A DNA stretch of 64,000 bases, taken from Pirellulales bacterium (GTDB lineage Bacteria; Planctomycetota; Planctomycetia; Pirellulales; JACPPG01). How positions within the stretch are numbered: position 1 is the first letter of the stretch; every line of letters begins with the position of its first letter. Under the pieces are notes generated by a model, which ran no database searches, was not told the origin of the DNA, and saw only the letters and a program-made list of their open reading frames with translations. The position numbers and the translations under genes were made by a program. This document shows positions 54,852 through 62,854 of the stretch, one piece after another. The DNA lies in NCBI GenBank assembly GCA_036499395.1, contig DASYDW010000068.1, forward strand, positions 124,001-188,000, given 5' to 3'.

Positions 54852-54878
54852 TCGTCGCGATTTCTCGAGGAGTTCTTG

Positions 54879-55859
54879 ATGACGGTGCGCGCCGTGGCTC
54901 TGCTTTCCGGCGGACTCGACAGCATGTTGGCGATTCGCCTCCTGCAGGAACAAGGGGTGGAAGTCGAGGCCCTCAACTTTCGCACGACGTTTACCTGTTG
55001 CCAGGACCAGGCCGCGGAAGCGGCCGCGGAATTGGGCGTCCGGCTGTCCGTGGTTGCCGAGCAGGACGACTATCTGGAAATTGTACGCAAGCCTCGCCAT
55101 GGTTATGGCCGGGGCGCGAACCCGTGCATCGATTGCCGGATTTACATGTTTCGGCTCGCCGGCCAGTGGATGCGCGAGACGGGGGCCGCGATGGTGATCA
55201 GCGGCGAAGTCGTTGGTCAGCGGATGATGAGTCAGAAGAAACGCGATCTGGCGCTGGTTGCCCACCGCGCGAGGCTCGACGATCGATTGTTGCGACCGCT
55301 GTCGGCAAAGCTGCTGCCAGTGACGACGCCGGAACGCGAAAAACTTGTCGATCGTGAAAAGCTGTACGGCTTTTCCGGCCGTGGACGTGGGCCGTTGATC
55401 GCACTGGCACGCGAACTGGGTCTGAAACGGATTCCTCAGCCATCGAATGGCTGCGCCCTGACTGAGCCCGGTTTTGCGGCGAAAGTTCACGACCTTTTGG
55501 GAAGCGATCCGGCCGCAGACCGCTGGCAATTCGAGCTATTGAAGATCGGGCGTCACGTGCGCTTCGACGGTACTACGAAAGTGGTGTTAGGACGCCGCGC
55601 CGAAGAGAACGAGCAGTTAATTCATCAGTACGAGCGATACACGTCGCCGCGCGGGCAGGCGATTGCTCTTTTGACACCCGATGATTTTCTGGGGCCGAGC
55701 GCTTTGGTTGTCGGCCATGTGACCGAACCAACGCTGGATTTTGCCGGCGGCCAGATATTGAAACACTCGCGGCTCGTTGATGGTGCCGACCCGAGCATCG
55801 TGGTGCGGAGCCAGGCCGGGCGGATGCTGCGAAGGATCGGCGCGACGGTCTCGGGCTAA
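54879..55859 (+). CDS. PP-loop (ThiI/MnmA-like) protein with NFACT-R-type C-terminus
   Basis: A 326-residue protein of the N-type ATP-pyrophosphatase group used for tRNA thiolation. SGGLDS (residues 10-15) is the PP-loop. Cys pairs in FTCCQD and NPCIDCRIYM could carry sulphur or an iron-sulphur centre. LIALARELGLKRIPQPSNGC is the conserved segment following the ATPase domain. The last 110 residues (HVRFDGTTKVVLGRRAEENEQL onward) resemble the NFACT-R/DUF814 RNA-binding fold. Related proteins are annotated as tRNA 4-thiouridine or 2-thiouridine synthases; exact target is open. GAGGAG lies six bases before the ATG. Co-transcribed with rnc. Confidence 0.82.
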   Translation: MTVRAVALLSGGLDSMLAIRLLQEQGVEVEALNFRTTFTCCQDQAAEAAAELGVRLSVVAEQDDYLEIVRKPRHGYGRGANPCIDCRIYMFRLAGQWMRETGAAMVISGEVVGQRMMSQKKRDLALVAHRARLDDRLLRPLSAKLLPVTTPEREKLVDREKLYGFSGRGRGPLIALARELGLKRIPQPSNGCALTEPGFAAKVHDLLGSDPAADRWQFELLKIGRHVRFDGTTKVVLGRRAEENEQLIHQYERYTSPRGQAIALLTPDDFLGPSALVVGHVTEPTLDFAGGQILKHSRLVDGADPSIVVRSQAGRMLRRIGATVSG

Positions 55860-55903
55860 GCGTGAGACCATCGAGGCGAGAACGAGAAGAATTAAAATAG
55901 AAA

Positions 55904-55923
55904 CGCCCGGCAGGTGCCGGGCG
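55904..55923 (-). terminator. Terminator between the PP-loop gene and the Lys-rich gene
   Basis: CGCCCGGC and GCCGGGCG form an eight-base-pair stem with a four-base loop. On the minus strand it is followed by TTTCTATTTTAATT, so it terminates the Lys-rich gene; on the plus strand the tail (CCTCTTTCTCG) is weaker but may also serve the PP-loop gene. Confidence 0.6.
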
Positions 55924-55985
55924 CCTCTTTCTCGTTGTTTCATGCCGCGAATCTTCACGCATGTCGGTCGTACGACCGACTCGCG

Positions 55986-56057
55986 CTACTTCTTCTTGGC
56001 CTTTTTCTTGGCCGCTTTCTTAGCGGTCTTCTTCTTGGCTGCCTTCTTTTTGGCCAC
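55986..56057 (-). CDS. Tiny Lys/Ala-rich protein (23 residues), histone-tail-like
   Basis: Read on the minus strand, a GTG start preceded by AAGGAGG (eight bases away) opens a frame of 23 residues: Met/Val-Ala followed by alternating AKKK, AAKKK, TAKK, AAKKK and AKKK blocks, 15 Lys and 7 Ala/Thr-type residues, ending in TAG. The composition equals the C-terminal tails of bacterial histone-H1-like or SPKK/AAKK proteins, so non-specific DNA or RNA binding is likely. The strong Shine-Dalgarno and a terminator 62 bases downstream argue for a real gene. A low-complexity artefact is the alternative. Confidence 0.55.
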   Translation of the reverse strand: MAKKKAAKKKTAKKAAKKKAKKK

Positions 56058-56580
56058 CAGAAGTCCTCCTTAAGGAGTGAGTTGGCGAGTTCTTTATCCG
56101 GCCGCCGGGCTGGGGTGGCACCGAAACTACAACTCGCCGCGAAACAAAGGAAAACACAATAAACCGGACCCTTGGCAGGGACGCGGCTAATCGTCGAATG
56201 GATATCTCTTCTCTCGCACGCAGCTACTTAGGCGTTCTGCGTGTCGAGCTACTTCAGCATTTTCTTTTGTTGATCTGCAAGGCCCTTCGCGATCGGCAAG
56301 TGATGTCTTAATGATCGAATGAACAGCTTGCTCTCGCTAATCCTACGGAGTTAGGGGAATGTGTGCAAGACTTTTTTTGCGCGCGCTCGTGATGATCGCG
56401 CTTCATCATGCAAGATCGCTCGCGCAACAATCGCGCGAGTTCGCGAGTCGAGAGCGCGTCGGCGCGTTCATCGTCGATGTGTGATCTACTCTTGAGCAAT
56501 GCCGTGTGCGCTGGGTATCACGTCGCGCGCACGAGCGTTGCGCAGGATGGTTATCGCAAGAACGATCGCACCAAAACGTT
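56058..56580. other. Intergenic region rich in GCGC palindromes
   Basis: 523 bases without a convincing gene. The left part should hold the promoter of the Lys-rich gene. The part from about 56370 to 56480 is dense in CG-rich inverted repeats, including CTCGCGC/GCGCGAG (56419-56439, seven-base loop). A 63-codon minus-strand frame (56308-56499) begins with TTG and no ribosome binding site. A structured RNA cannot be excluded. Confidence 0.5.
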
Positions 56581-57843
56581 TCAGATGACGTATGGTTTCC
56601 GCAACACGAACTGCGGATTGTTCGCGGCGTATTTGCGTGCGGCGTCGGTGCGCGTGATCGCGTCACGAAAGAATGCGACGGCCTGCAGCATGACCTCGGG
56701 TGTTTCGGCGCAGCTAAAACGCAGGAAGCCGGCGCCGGCGCTACCGAAGCATTCGCCGCCAAGACAGGCCACGCCGACGTGCTCGTCGGCTCCTTCGAGC
56801 AGGAACATGGCCAGGCCATGCGACGTCAGTCCCAGCCGATTGCAGATCGCGCTGACGTCCGGAAAAACGTAAAAGGTGCCGTCCGGAGTTTCGCAACGGA
56901 CCTCGGGTATCGCGGCCAGTCCATCGGCGAGCGTCCGCACTTGTTCGGCGAAACGCTGCATATTCTGATCGCGCTCCCCGTTATCGTTTTCCAGGGCCGC
57001 CGCGCCCGCCAATTGCACCAGCGGCGGAACGCAGGAGAGGGTCGTGTTAAGCAGGGTTGCCAATCGCTCGATGATCGTCGTGCTGCTGACGGCAAAGCCC
57101 AGCCGGTAGCCGCTCATGCTGTACGACTTACTGAACGTGTAGGCGGCCACGCATTGTTCCAGCATGCCGGGCTCAACCAGCGGCGTCCGATGGCGACCAC
57201 GCCACACCATCTGGTCGTAGGGCTCGTCACTGAATAGCGCCACATTGCGGCCACGAATCAGGTCGGCCAGGCCGCGCAGGTCTTCAGCCGTGGCTACGCC
57301 GCCGGTGGGATTGTGGGGGCTGTTAAGGAAGATCGCCTTCGGGTGTGGATCGTTCTGCAAGAAGCGCTCGATCTCGTCCATCCGTGGACGGAAGCGATTC
57401 GACGAAAGTAAGTCGGAAAACCAGACCCGCGCACCACGCCGTGCGATGTTCGGCAGATACGTCGGAAAGTAGGGACTAAAGACCAGAACACCATCGCCTG
57501 GATCCAAGAATGCTTCGCAAAAGAGTTGCTCGAAGATTTTGGCGCCCGAGCCGATGATTACGTTCTCGGCGGCGACATCGACGCCGTGCTCCTGGCGCAT
57601 GTAGCCGGCGGCCGCGGCACGCAGCTCGTTTAGCCCGATCGATGGGGCGTAATGCGATTGATCGGCCTGGATCGCTTCGATGGCGACACGTTTGGCCGAG
57701 CGCGTGGCAGGGAAGGGGCTATCGCCGATTTCCAGTTCGATGACGCGCTTGCCGGCCGCCTTAAGACGGCGTGCCACGGCTAGGACGCTGAAGGCCGATT
57801 CGATTCCAACGCCGCCGGAGAATTCGCTGAAGCTGACAGGCAT
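56581..57843 (-). CDS. Class I/II PLP aminotransferase
   Basis: A 420-residue fold-I aminotransferase of the aspartate/aromatic aminotransferase group. HYAPSIGLNELRAAAAGYM, the NPTGG motif in LNSPHNPTGG, SDEPYDQMVW, and FSKSYSMSGYRLG with Schiff-base Lys239 are all present. GDSPFPATRSA is the usual N-terminal substrate-binding segment. Specificity is not readable. It is followed on the left by a long gene-free region and preceded by a conserved hypothetical gene on the same strand 58 bases away, so the two may be co-transcribed. Confidence 0.87.
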   Translation of the reverse strand: MPVSFSEFSGGVGIESAFSVLAVARRLKAAGKRVIELEIGDSPFPATRSAKRVAIEAIQADQSHYAPSIGLNELRAAAAGYMRQEHGVDVAAENVIIGSGAKIFEQLFCEAFLDPGDGVLVFSPYFPTYLPNIARRGARVWFSDLLSSNRFRPRMDEIERFLQNDPHPKAIFLNSPHNPTGGVATAEDLRGLADLIRGRNVALFSDEPYDQMVWRGRHRTPLVEPGMLEQCVAAYTFSKSYSMSGYRLGFAVSSTTIIERLATLLNTTLSCVPPLVQLAGAAALENDNGERDQNMQRFAEQVRTLADGLAAIPEVRCETPDGTFYVFPDVSAICNRLGLTSHGLAMFLLEGADEHVGVACLGGECFGSAGAGFLRFSCAETPEVMLQAVAFFRDAITRTDAARKYAANNPQFVLRKPYVI

Positions 57844-57901
57844 GGTGTCCCGGGAAGGCGTTCGAGGAGGGCGGCGCTACGCGATGGCGTTGCTGTGCGA
57901 T

Positions 57902-58645
57902 CTACTTCAAGGCAATTGTACGCGCCAGCGGGCGCAGCACATTGTCGATGACGTAATTGTCTACCATGTCGCGGCAGATTTTTACCAATTCCGCGAGTGC
58001 CGTCACGTAGGTCACGCCAGGGTTGAGGCTGCCGTATTGCCGCGCGGTCAGGTAAACGGTCAATTGGTCTTCGGGATACTCACCGGTACGCACCTGGTAG
58101 GCATTCGTCCGCGTCTCGATACTGATGCGGCACTGCACGCGGCATTCCTCGTCCAGGGCCAGCGTGAAGGAGGGCTCGAAATTGATCGGCGTCGCGCCTG
58201 GGATCTCGCCAAATCGCTCGAAGGCTGAGTTGAGCCCCAGCGCCTCGGCGACCAGCAGATTTTGATTGCCCCGATAGGTAAAGTCGAAGCCGAAAAGCAG
58301 GTCGAGCGCTTCGCAATCAAGCGGGCTGACCGACAACATGTAAGGAGCCAATTCCAGCACCAACTCGTGCTGGGCCAGCACTTCCTCGACCGTCGTGGGG
58401 TTCACCTGGCCCGAACAAAGCCGGCGGGCTTCGACGGTACACCAGCGGTAACGGCCTCCGTCCTTATCCTCCTCGAGGACAAAATCTCCCTTATCCCGGC
58501 AGTAGAAATTGCGCATCGTCGGATACTTCTTCTGGATGCGCTCGAAGTAATGCAGAATCGTCTCGCGATTGTTCGGGAGTTCCATCTCCGTGCTGAGATT
58601 CATGTTGACGTAGAAGTCGTCGCACAGCGAGCTGTATCGATTCAT
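57902..58645 (-). CDS. Conserved-looking hypothetical protein
   Basis: A 247-residue soluble protein that I do not recognise. It begins MNRYSSLCDDFYVNMNLSTEMELPNNRETILHYFERIQKKYP, then has YRWCTVEARRLCSGQVNP, LSVSPLDCEALDLLFGFDFTYRGNQNLLVAEALG and a C-terminal helix pair. Codon use and composition fit a real gene. No signal or membrane segment. The ATG at 58645 was chosen over a start 35 codons upstream because the upper part reaches the divergent promoter of the Ogt-type gene. Neighbours do not suggest a function. Confidence 0.65.
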   Translation of the reverse strand: MNRYSSLCDDFYVNMNLSTEMELPNNRETILHYFERIQKKYPTMRNFYCRDKGDFVLEEDKDGGRYRWCTVEARRLCSGQVNPTTVEEVLAQHELVLELAPYMLSVSPLDCEALDLLFGFDFTYRGNQNLLVAEALGLNSAFERFGEIPGATPINFEPSFTLALDEECRVQCRISIETRTNAYQVRTGEYPEDQLTVYLTARQYGSLNPGVTYVTALAELVKICRDMVDNYVIDNVLRPLARTIALK

Positions 58646-58762
58646 GCAGGAAACGCCCTTCGAAGTTGACATCCAGCAGCGACTACGAGGTGGCAGGCAA
58701 TGGTTTTGCCCGCCAGTGGCAGTATAAAATGCCTCGGTTTGGACTGTCAAAGGAGGTGTCGT

Positions 58763-59377
58763 ATGAGCCGTGTGGGGCGTCGAAATGGCCGTGTCAAACG
58801 AAAACCCACGACCCAGCGAGCACGAACCGTCGTTGACGCGCCCCCCGCGACAGTGAATGTCTTTCCCAGTTCTTTAGGGTGGATTGCTGTCGTTACGCGC
58901 GGCGAGACGGTTGAGCAATTGGTGTTCGGCTTTGCCTCGCCGGACGAGGCCGTTCGAGCCATTGATGAGGCCGAGGTCGGAACCGCGCGCGGTACGGCTT
59001 GGAGTCGCCGACTCGCCGCGCGCTTGCAAGCCTATGCCGACGGTGGCGGCGATGATTTTCGCGATGTGAAGGTGCTTGAGGAGAGTTGGACTCCCTTTCA
59101 GCAGGATGTTTTGAAGGCCTGTCGGCGAATTCCCTACGGTCGCACGCTCGGTTATTCGGAACTGGCGGATGCCGCCGGCTATCCAAGAGCAGCCCGCGCC
59201 GTGGGCAACGTGATGGCGAACAATTGTCTGCCGTTGATCGTGCCGTGCCATCGAGTGCTGGCCGCCGGTGGACGCCTGGGGGGCTACTCGAATCGACTCG
59301 GCCTGGCGATGAAAAAGCGGTTGTTGGCCCTCGAAGCAACGAACCCAGGTCCGAAGCGCCGAGCAACGCGTCATTGA
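58763..59377 (+). CDS. Methylated-DNA-protein-cysteine methyltransferase (Ogt type)
   Basis: A 204-residue DNA repair protein that removes alkyl groups from O6-alkylguanine by irreversible transfer to its own cysteine. The C-terminal domain shows TPFQQDVLKACRRIPYGRTLGYSELA (helix-turn-helix), the Arg finger region AARAVGNVMANN, and the active site PCHRV with acceptor Cys162. The N-terminus is basic (SRVGRRNGRVKRKPTTQR). The start has AAAGGAGG six bases upstream, and TATAAA (58723-58728) may be its -10. It is divergent from the hypothetical gene. It is two genes away from lexA, so damage induction is conceivable. Confidence 0.9.
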   Translation: MSRVGRRNGRVKRKPTTQRARTVVDAPPATVNVFPSSLGWIAVVTRGETVEQLVFGFASPDEAVRAIDEAEVGTARGTAWSRRLAARLQAYADGGGDDFRDVKVLEESWTPFQQDVLKACRRIPYGRTLGYSELADAAGYPRAARAVGNVMANNCLPLIVPCHRVLAAGGRLGGYSNRLGLAMKKRLLALEATNPGPKRRATRH

Positions 59378-59591
59378 TCGTGATGCCGGTGATCGTGACA
59401 CCAGTGATCGATGTCGTGGTCAAAGTTCGACCAACACGGGTCGGATTACGATCAATTTGGCCTATCGGAACTGGCCGGAATCGTGGATATACCGGGCTGG
59501 AAATGGACGGCCGATTCGGTAAAGATAACGTAGGCTTTACTGCTCGCAGAGTGATCAGCCCGCGCCGTAGGGGTCCTGCCTGCCAATGCGC

Positions 59592-59615
59592 CACCAGCCA
59601 CAATTGTGGCTGGTG
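59592..59615. promoter_or_regulatory. 24-base perfect palindrome before a small gene
   Basis: CACCAGCCACAA is followed immediately by its exact reverse complement. It ends 20 bases before the ATG of the small gene at 59636 and just ahead of its GGAG. There is no T-run, so it is not a usual terminator. It could be an operator for a dimeric regulator or an RNA hairpin close to the ribosome binding site. Confidence 0.6.
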
Positions 59616-59635
59616 TCCCGCCGGAGTTTTGTTCG

Positions 59636-59869
59636 ATGATCTTCGCCCAGAAATGGCTTGTGGAACGTCGTGAAGACGGGGTGGTGTTGGTGCGCGTACC
59701 TTCGACGGGCACCTACGGCGGCGACCTGCCGGACGCGGTATTCTCGTTCCGCGCCGGGGATCCGCAGTACGACTTCTGGCAGCGACAATTGCGGGCTCGT
59801 GAAGAGTCACGCTCGGGCGAAGGGGCACTCGCCGGAGAAGAGTCGCACGCGGCCGACCTTGTCAGCTAA
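59636..59869 (+). CDS. Small hypothetical protein (77 residues)
   Basis: A 77-residue protein starting MIFAQKWLVERREDGVVLVRVPSTGTYGG, followed by DAVFSFRAGDPQYDFWQRQLRARE and a Gly/Glu/Ala-rich tail. The ATG has GGAG nine bases upstream and a perfect 24-base palindrome just before that. No domain or signal is recognised. It converges on lexA 108 bases away. Its composition fits a real cytoplasmic protein, but short length keeps the confidence moderate. Confidence 0.55.
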   Translation: MIFAQKWLVERREDGVVLVRVPSTGTYGGDLPDAVFSFRAGDPQYDFWQRQLRAREESRSGEGALAGEESHAADLVS

Positions 59870-59977
59870 GGCCGGCAAGCGTCAATCGAAAAGACGCCGC
59901 GCCCGATTGGTAATCTGTCGTTTTCGCCGGCTAACTGTCTTTGTCGGCCATCTGGCTTTGCTAGCCAATTCTCACGG

Positions 59978-60583
59978 CTAGCCGACTTTCCGCACGACGC
60001 CCACGACGACACCCAGGACGCGGGCGTTTTTCACGTAGATCGGTTCCATCGAGGAATTCGCCGGCTCCAAGCGGATGCGGTTGGCCTCGGGGAACCAGCG
60101 CTTGAGCGTGGCTTCGTTTTCGTCGGTCAAGGCGACCACGATTTGGCCCCGCTGTGCGGTGTCTTGCTTGCGGATGACGACGTAATCGCCGTCGGCGATC
60201 TGGTCCTCGATCATCGAATCGCCGCGAACCTCGAGCACGTACTGGTCATCGGCGCCGAACATCTGGCTGAAATCGATGCGCTCGTCCTGGGAAACGGCCT
60301 CTTGCAAATGACCGGCCGCGATACGGCCTGCCAAGGGGAGCCCGCCACCTCCTTCGGGCGTTTCCGTGGCCAGCATGATCGCCCGCGACATGTTGGGCTC
60401 GCGATGGATCAGCCCCTTCTTTTCCAGTGCCTTGAGATGGCACATGACGCCGTTGGGGGAGCTGATTTCGAAATGGGTGCCGATCTCGCGCACCGTCGGC
60501 CCGTAGCCGCGATGCCGGATTTTCTCGCGAATGAACTGGTAGACCTCGCGTTGACGTTTTGTCAGCCGTTCCAGATCTGCCAT
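59978..60583 (-). CDS. lexA: LexA repressor, self-cleaving
   Basis: A 201-residue SOS repressor. The N-terminal winged helix (1-70) contains VREIGTHFEISSPNGVMCHLKALEKKGLI. The C-terminal S24 peptidase domain has the scissile Ala90-Gly91 (AGRIAAGHLQ), catalytic Ser123 (RGDSMIED) and Lys161 (ATLKRW). RecA-ssDNA filaments would stimulate autocleavage and derepress repair genes. Its promoter carries a paired TGTGTACA element, the probable self-operator. No other SOS gene is directly adjacent, but an Ogt-type gene and a small gene lie downstream on the opposite strand. Confidence 0.94.
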   Translation of the reverse strand: MADLERLTKRQREVYQFIREKIRHRGYGPTVREIGTHFEISSPNGVMCHLKALEKKGLIHREPNMSRAIMLATETPEGGGGLPLAGRIAAGHLQEAVSQDERIDFSQMFGADDQYVLEVRGDSMIEDQIADGDYVVIRKQDTAQRGQIVVALTDENEATLKRWFPEANRIRLEPANSSMEPIYVKNARVLGVVVGVVRKVG

Positions 60584-60634
60584 GGCCGCTGGGTCTCGCC
60601 GTATGAGGTAGAAAGTCGATCGCGATACTCTGGA

Positions 60635-60677
60635 AATATAATATACGTGTGTACACAGTCAATAGCATCTGTACACA
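60635..60677 (-). promoter_or_regulatory. lexA promoter with paired TGTGTACA sites (candidate SOS box)
   Basis: On the minus strand TTGACT (60662-60657) and TATATT (60640-60635) are 16 bases apart. The spacer holds the palindrome TGTGTACACA (60657-60648), and a second TGTACA core lies just upstream of the -35, 20 bases away, exactly two helical turns. Position and symmetry fit autoregulation by LexA. The motif differs from the Gram-positive and proteobacterial boxes. Confidence 0.6.
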
Positions 60678-60805
60678 TCGGCCCGCCGAACCAGCAGACT
60701 TGAATGGGATTCGGCGAGGACAAAGAGCGCGGAATGCCCGTCGTTTACGACCGGAGGCCCGAGGCCAGTGCCCATTGCGATGCTGGCGCCGTCGGCGAGG
60801 CCTGG

Positions 60806-62704
60806 CTAGATCGGCTCGCCGGTCCAGCGGACGAAGCCTTCCAGGGCGTAGAACTCGGGCAGGCCGAGTTGGTTGTAGACGTCGGCCGTGTGCCGATTAC
60901 GGTCCTCGGCCCGCTGCCAAAACTCGCGCGCGTCCGGGCCTGGGAAAAGCGCCGAGTCCTTTTGCGACTCATGGCGAAAGATGGCGGCCTTTTTCTGCTT
61001 CAAGTCGCGCGGGCTCAAGGGGACCGCCAGGTCGATCTCGTGCGGCGGCCACTCTTGCCATGCGCCGCGATAGAGCAGGGCTTCGGGCCGGCTGCCGGTA
61101 TCCGCTTCGATCTGTTTCAGCGTGCGAATGATCGCCTCGGCACAAACGCGATGGGTGCCGTGCGGATCGGATAGGTCGCCCGCGATGTAGACCTGGTCTG
61201 GCTTCACCCGATCGAGCAATTCGCGAATCAGCCGCACGTCTTCGTCTCCGACCGGATTCTTAGCGATCGTGCCGGTGCGGTAGAAGGGAAGGTCGAGGAA
61301 GTGTAGATGTTCCTCGCGGCAGCCGCACACGAGTGCGCCTGCCTTGGCTTCGCTCCAGCGAATCAGCGCCTTGATACGCAGCACGGCGTCGATATCGGGC
61401 TCGCCAGGGGCCTTGGCGGCCAGAGCCTGATTAACCTGGGATTCAACCTCTTGCGAACGATCGACGTCGATGCCGAAGCGACGATTGAACTCAACGACCA
61501 GGTCGGCAATCCGCTGCGCGTCGTGATCGAAGACGGCGATGTTGCCGCTGGTCATGTAAGCGACATGGACCTCATGATGGTCCTCGACCAGGCGGATCAG
61601 CGTGCCCCCCATGCTGATCACGTCGTCGTCTGGATGCGGGCTGAAGCAAATCACTCGCTTCGTTTCGCGGCCCGCTGGATGGTATTCGATCGTATCCATC
61701 ATCCAGCGGAAAACGCGGTGCGAAAGGCTCGGCGCAGGTCCGTGATGTCGCAGCAAGCGGTGCAGGTTGTAGTCGCGATAATCCTGATCATCGAGCTTCA
61801 AAAGCGCCTTGCCAGTCTGTTGCGACAGCCACAGCACGGCCCGCTTGATCATCATGTCGGTCCATTCCACCGGACCGAGCAGCCAAGGAGTGGCAACCCC
61901 GGTGAGTTGGCCGGCCGCGGCATCGTCGACAAGGATCGTGGCGTCGGCATGATCTCGCAGCAGGCTAGCCGGCACGCGATCCGTCAGCGGCCCTTCGACC
62001 GCTTCGCGAATGATCGTGGCTTTGTGCTCGCCGAGCGCCACGAGCACAATCTTGCGAGCCTCGAGAATGGTGCCCAAACCCATCGTCAGGGCCTGGGTGG
62101 GAACGTTCTCTTCGCTGAAGAAATCGCTGGCGGCGTCTTTGCGCGTGATCGGGTCGAGCGTGGCCAGCCGGGTGCGGCTGTTGCGCAGGCTGAATGGCTC
62201 GTTGAAGCCGATGTGTCCGTTGCGGCCGATGCCCAATAGTTGAACGTCGATGCCGCCGGCGCGCTCGATCGCGGCTTCGTAGCGGCGGCAGAAGTCGTCC
62301 ACGTCATCCAGCGCGACAGTTCCATCAGGAATGTGGACGTTTTCCGGGGCGATGTTGACGTGCCTTAGAAAATGATCGTGCATCCAGCGGTGATAGCTCT
62401 GCAACTGGTCCGGTTGAATGCCGAAATATTCGTCCAAGTTGAAGGTGACCACGCCCGAGAAATCGAGTCCCTCTTCCTGGTGCAGGCGGATCAGCTCGCG
62501 GTAAATCCCCAGCGGTGTCGAACCGGTCGGCAACCCGAGGACTGCCATTTGACCGAATGAATTTCGTTCGCGAATCACGCCGGCGATTGTATGCGCGACA
62601 TGCCGTGCTAGTTCGCGGTTCGAGTCGAAGATGTAGCAGGGGGTTTGCGCGCCCGGTACGCGGCGGGCGGCCGGTGCAGCAGTGAAGGGGAGGGTAGTTG
62701 CCAT
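60806..62704 (-). CDS. nagB: Glucosamine-6-phosphate deaminase (NagB) fused to PIG-L deacetylase
   Basis: A 632-residue two-domain protein. The N-terminal half (about 20-265) is a NagB-type isomerase/deaminase: VLGLPTGSTPLGIY, VTFNLDEYFG and LLGIGRNGHIGFNEP carry the phosphate site and catalytic Asp/His. The C-terminal half (about 385-600) is a LmbE/PIG-L zinc deacetylase: FSPHPDDDVISMGG and DPHGTHRVC carry the His/Asp/His zinc site. Together they would deacetylate and deaminate an N-acetylglucosamine-type sugar in one chain. The same fusion is known in other phyla such as Bacteroidetes. The start ATG (MATTLPF) has no clear ribosome binding site. Confidence 0.88.
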   Translation of the reverse strand: MATTLPFTAAPAARRVPGAQTPCYIFDSNRELARHVAHTIAGVIRERNSFGQMAVLGLPTGSTPLGIYRELIRLHQEEGLDFSGVVTFNLDEYFGIQPDQLQSYHRWMHDHFLRHVNIAPENVHIPDGTVALDDVDDFCRRYEAAIERAGGIDVQLLGIGRNGHIGFNEPFSLRNSRTRLATLDPITRKDAASDFFSEENVPTQALTMGLGTILEARKIVLVALGEHKATIIREAVEGPLTDRVPASLLRDHADATILVDDAAAGQLTGVATPWLLGPVEWTDMMIKRAVLWLSQQTGKALLKLDDQDYRDYNLHRLLRHHGPAPSLSHRVFRWMMDTIEYHPAGRETKRVICFSPHPDDDVISMGGTLIRLVEDHHEVHVAYMTSGNIAVFDHDAQRIADLVVEFNRRFGIDVDRSQEVESQVNQALAAKAPGEPDIDAVLRIKALIRWSEAKAGALVCGCREEHLHFLDLPFYRTGTIAKNPVGDEDVRLIRELLDRVKPDQVYIAGDLSDPHGTHRVCAEAIIRTLKQIEADTGSRPEALLYRGAWQEWPPHEIDLAVPLSPRDLKQKKAAIFRHESQKDSALFPGPDAREFWQRAEDRNRHTADVYNQLGLPEFYALEGFVRWTGEPI

Positions 62705-62854
62705 CGACAGCGAGCAGAATTGAGTGAAGGTAATCCGGAGGTGGGCAAGTTTCCCAAAGTCGCGGAACTGAACCATTCAGTATGCCCAAAATCCGGCGAT
62801 TCGGATACCGCAATCCGCGCCACGGGGCGACGGGAAAGCGATGAGAAGCAGCAC

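Noticed and set aside
56308..56499. 63-codon minus-strand frame in the gene-free stretch
   Set aside because: TTG start without a Shine-Dalgarno and no recognisable sequence; sits in palindromic DNA.
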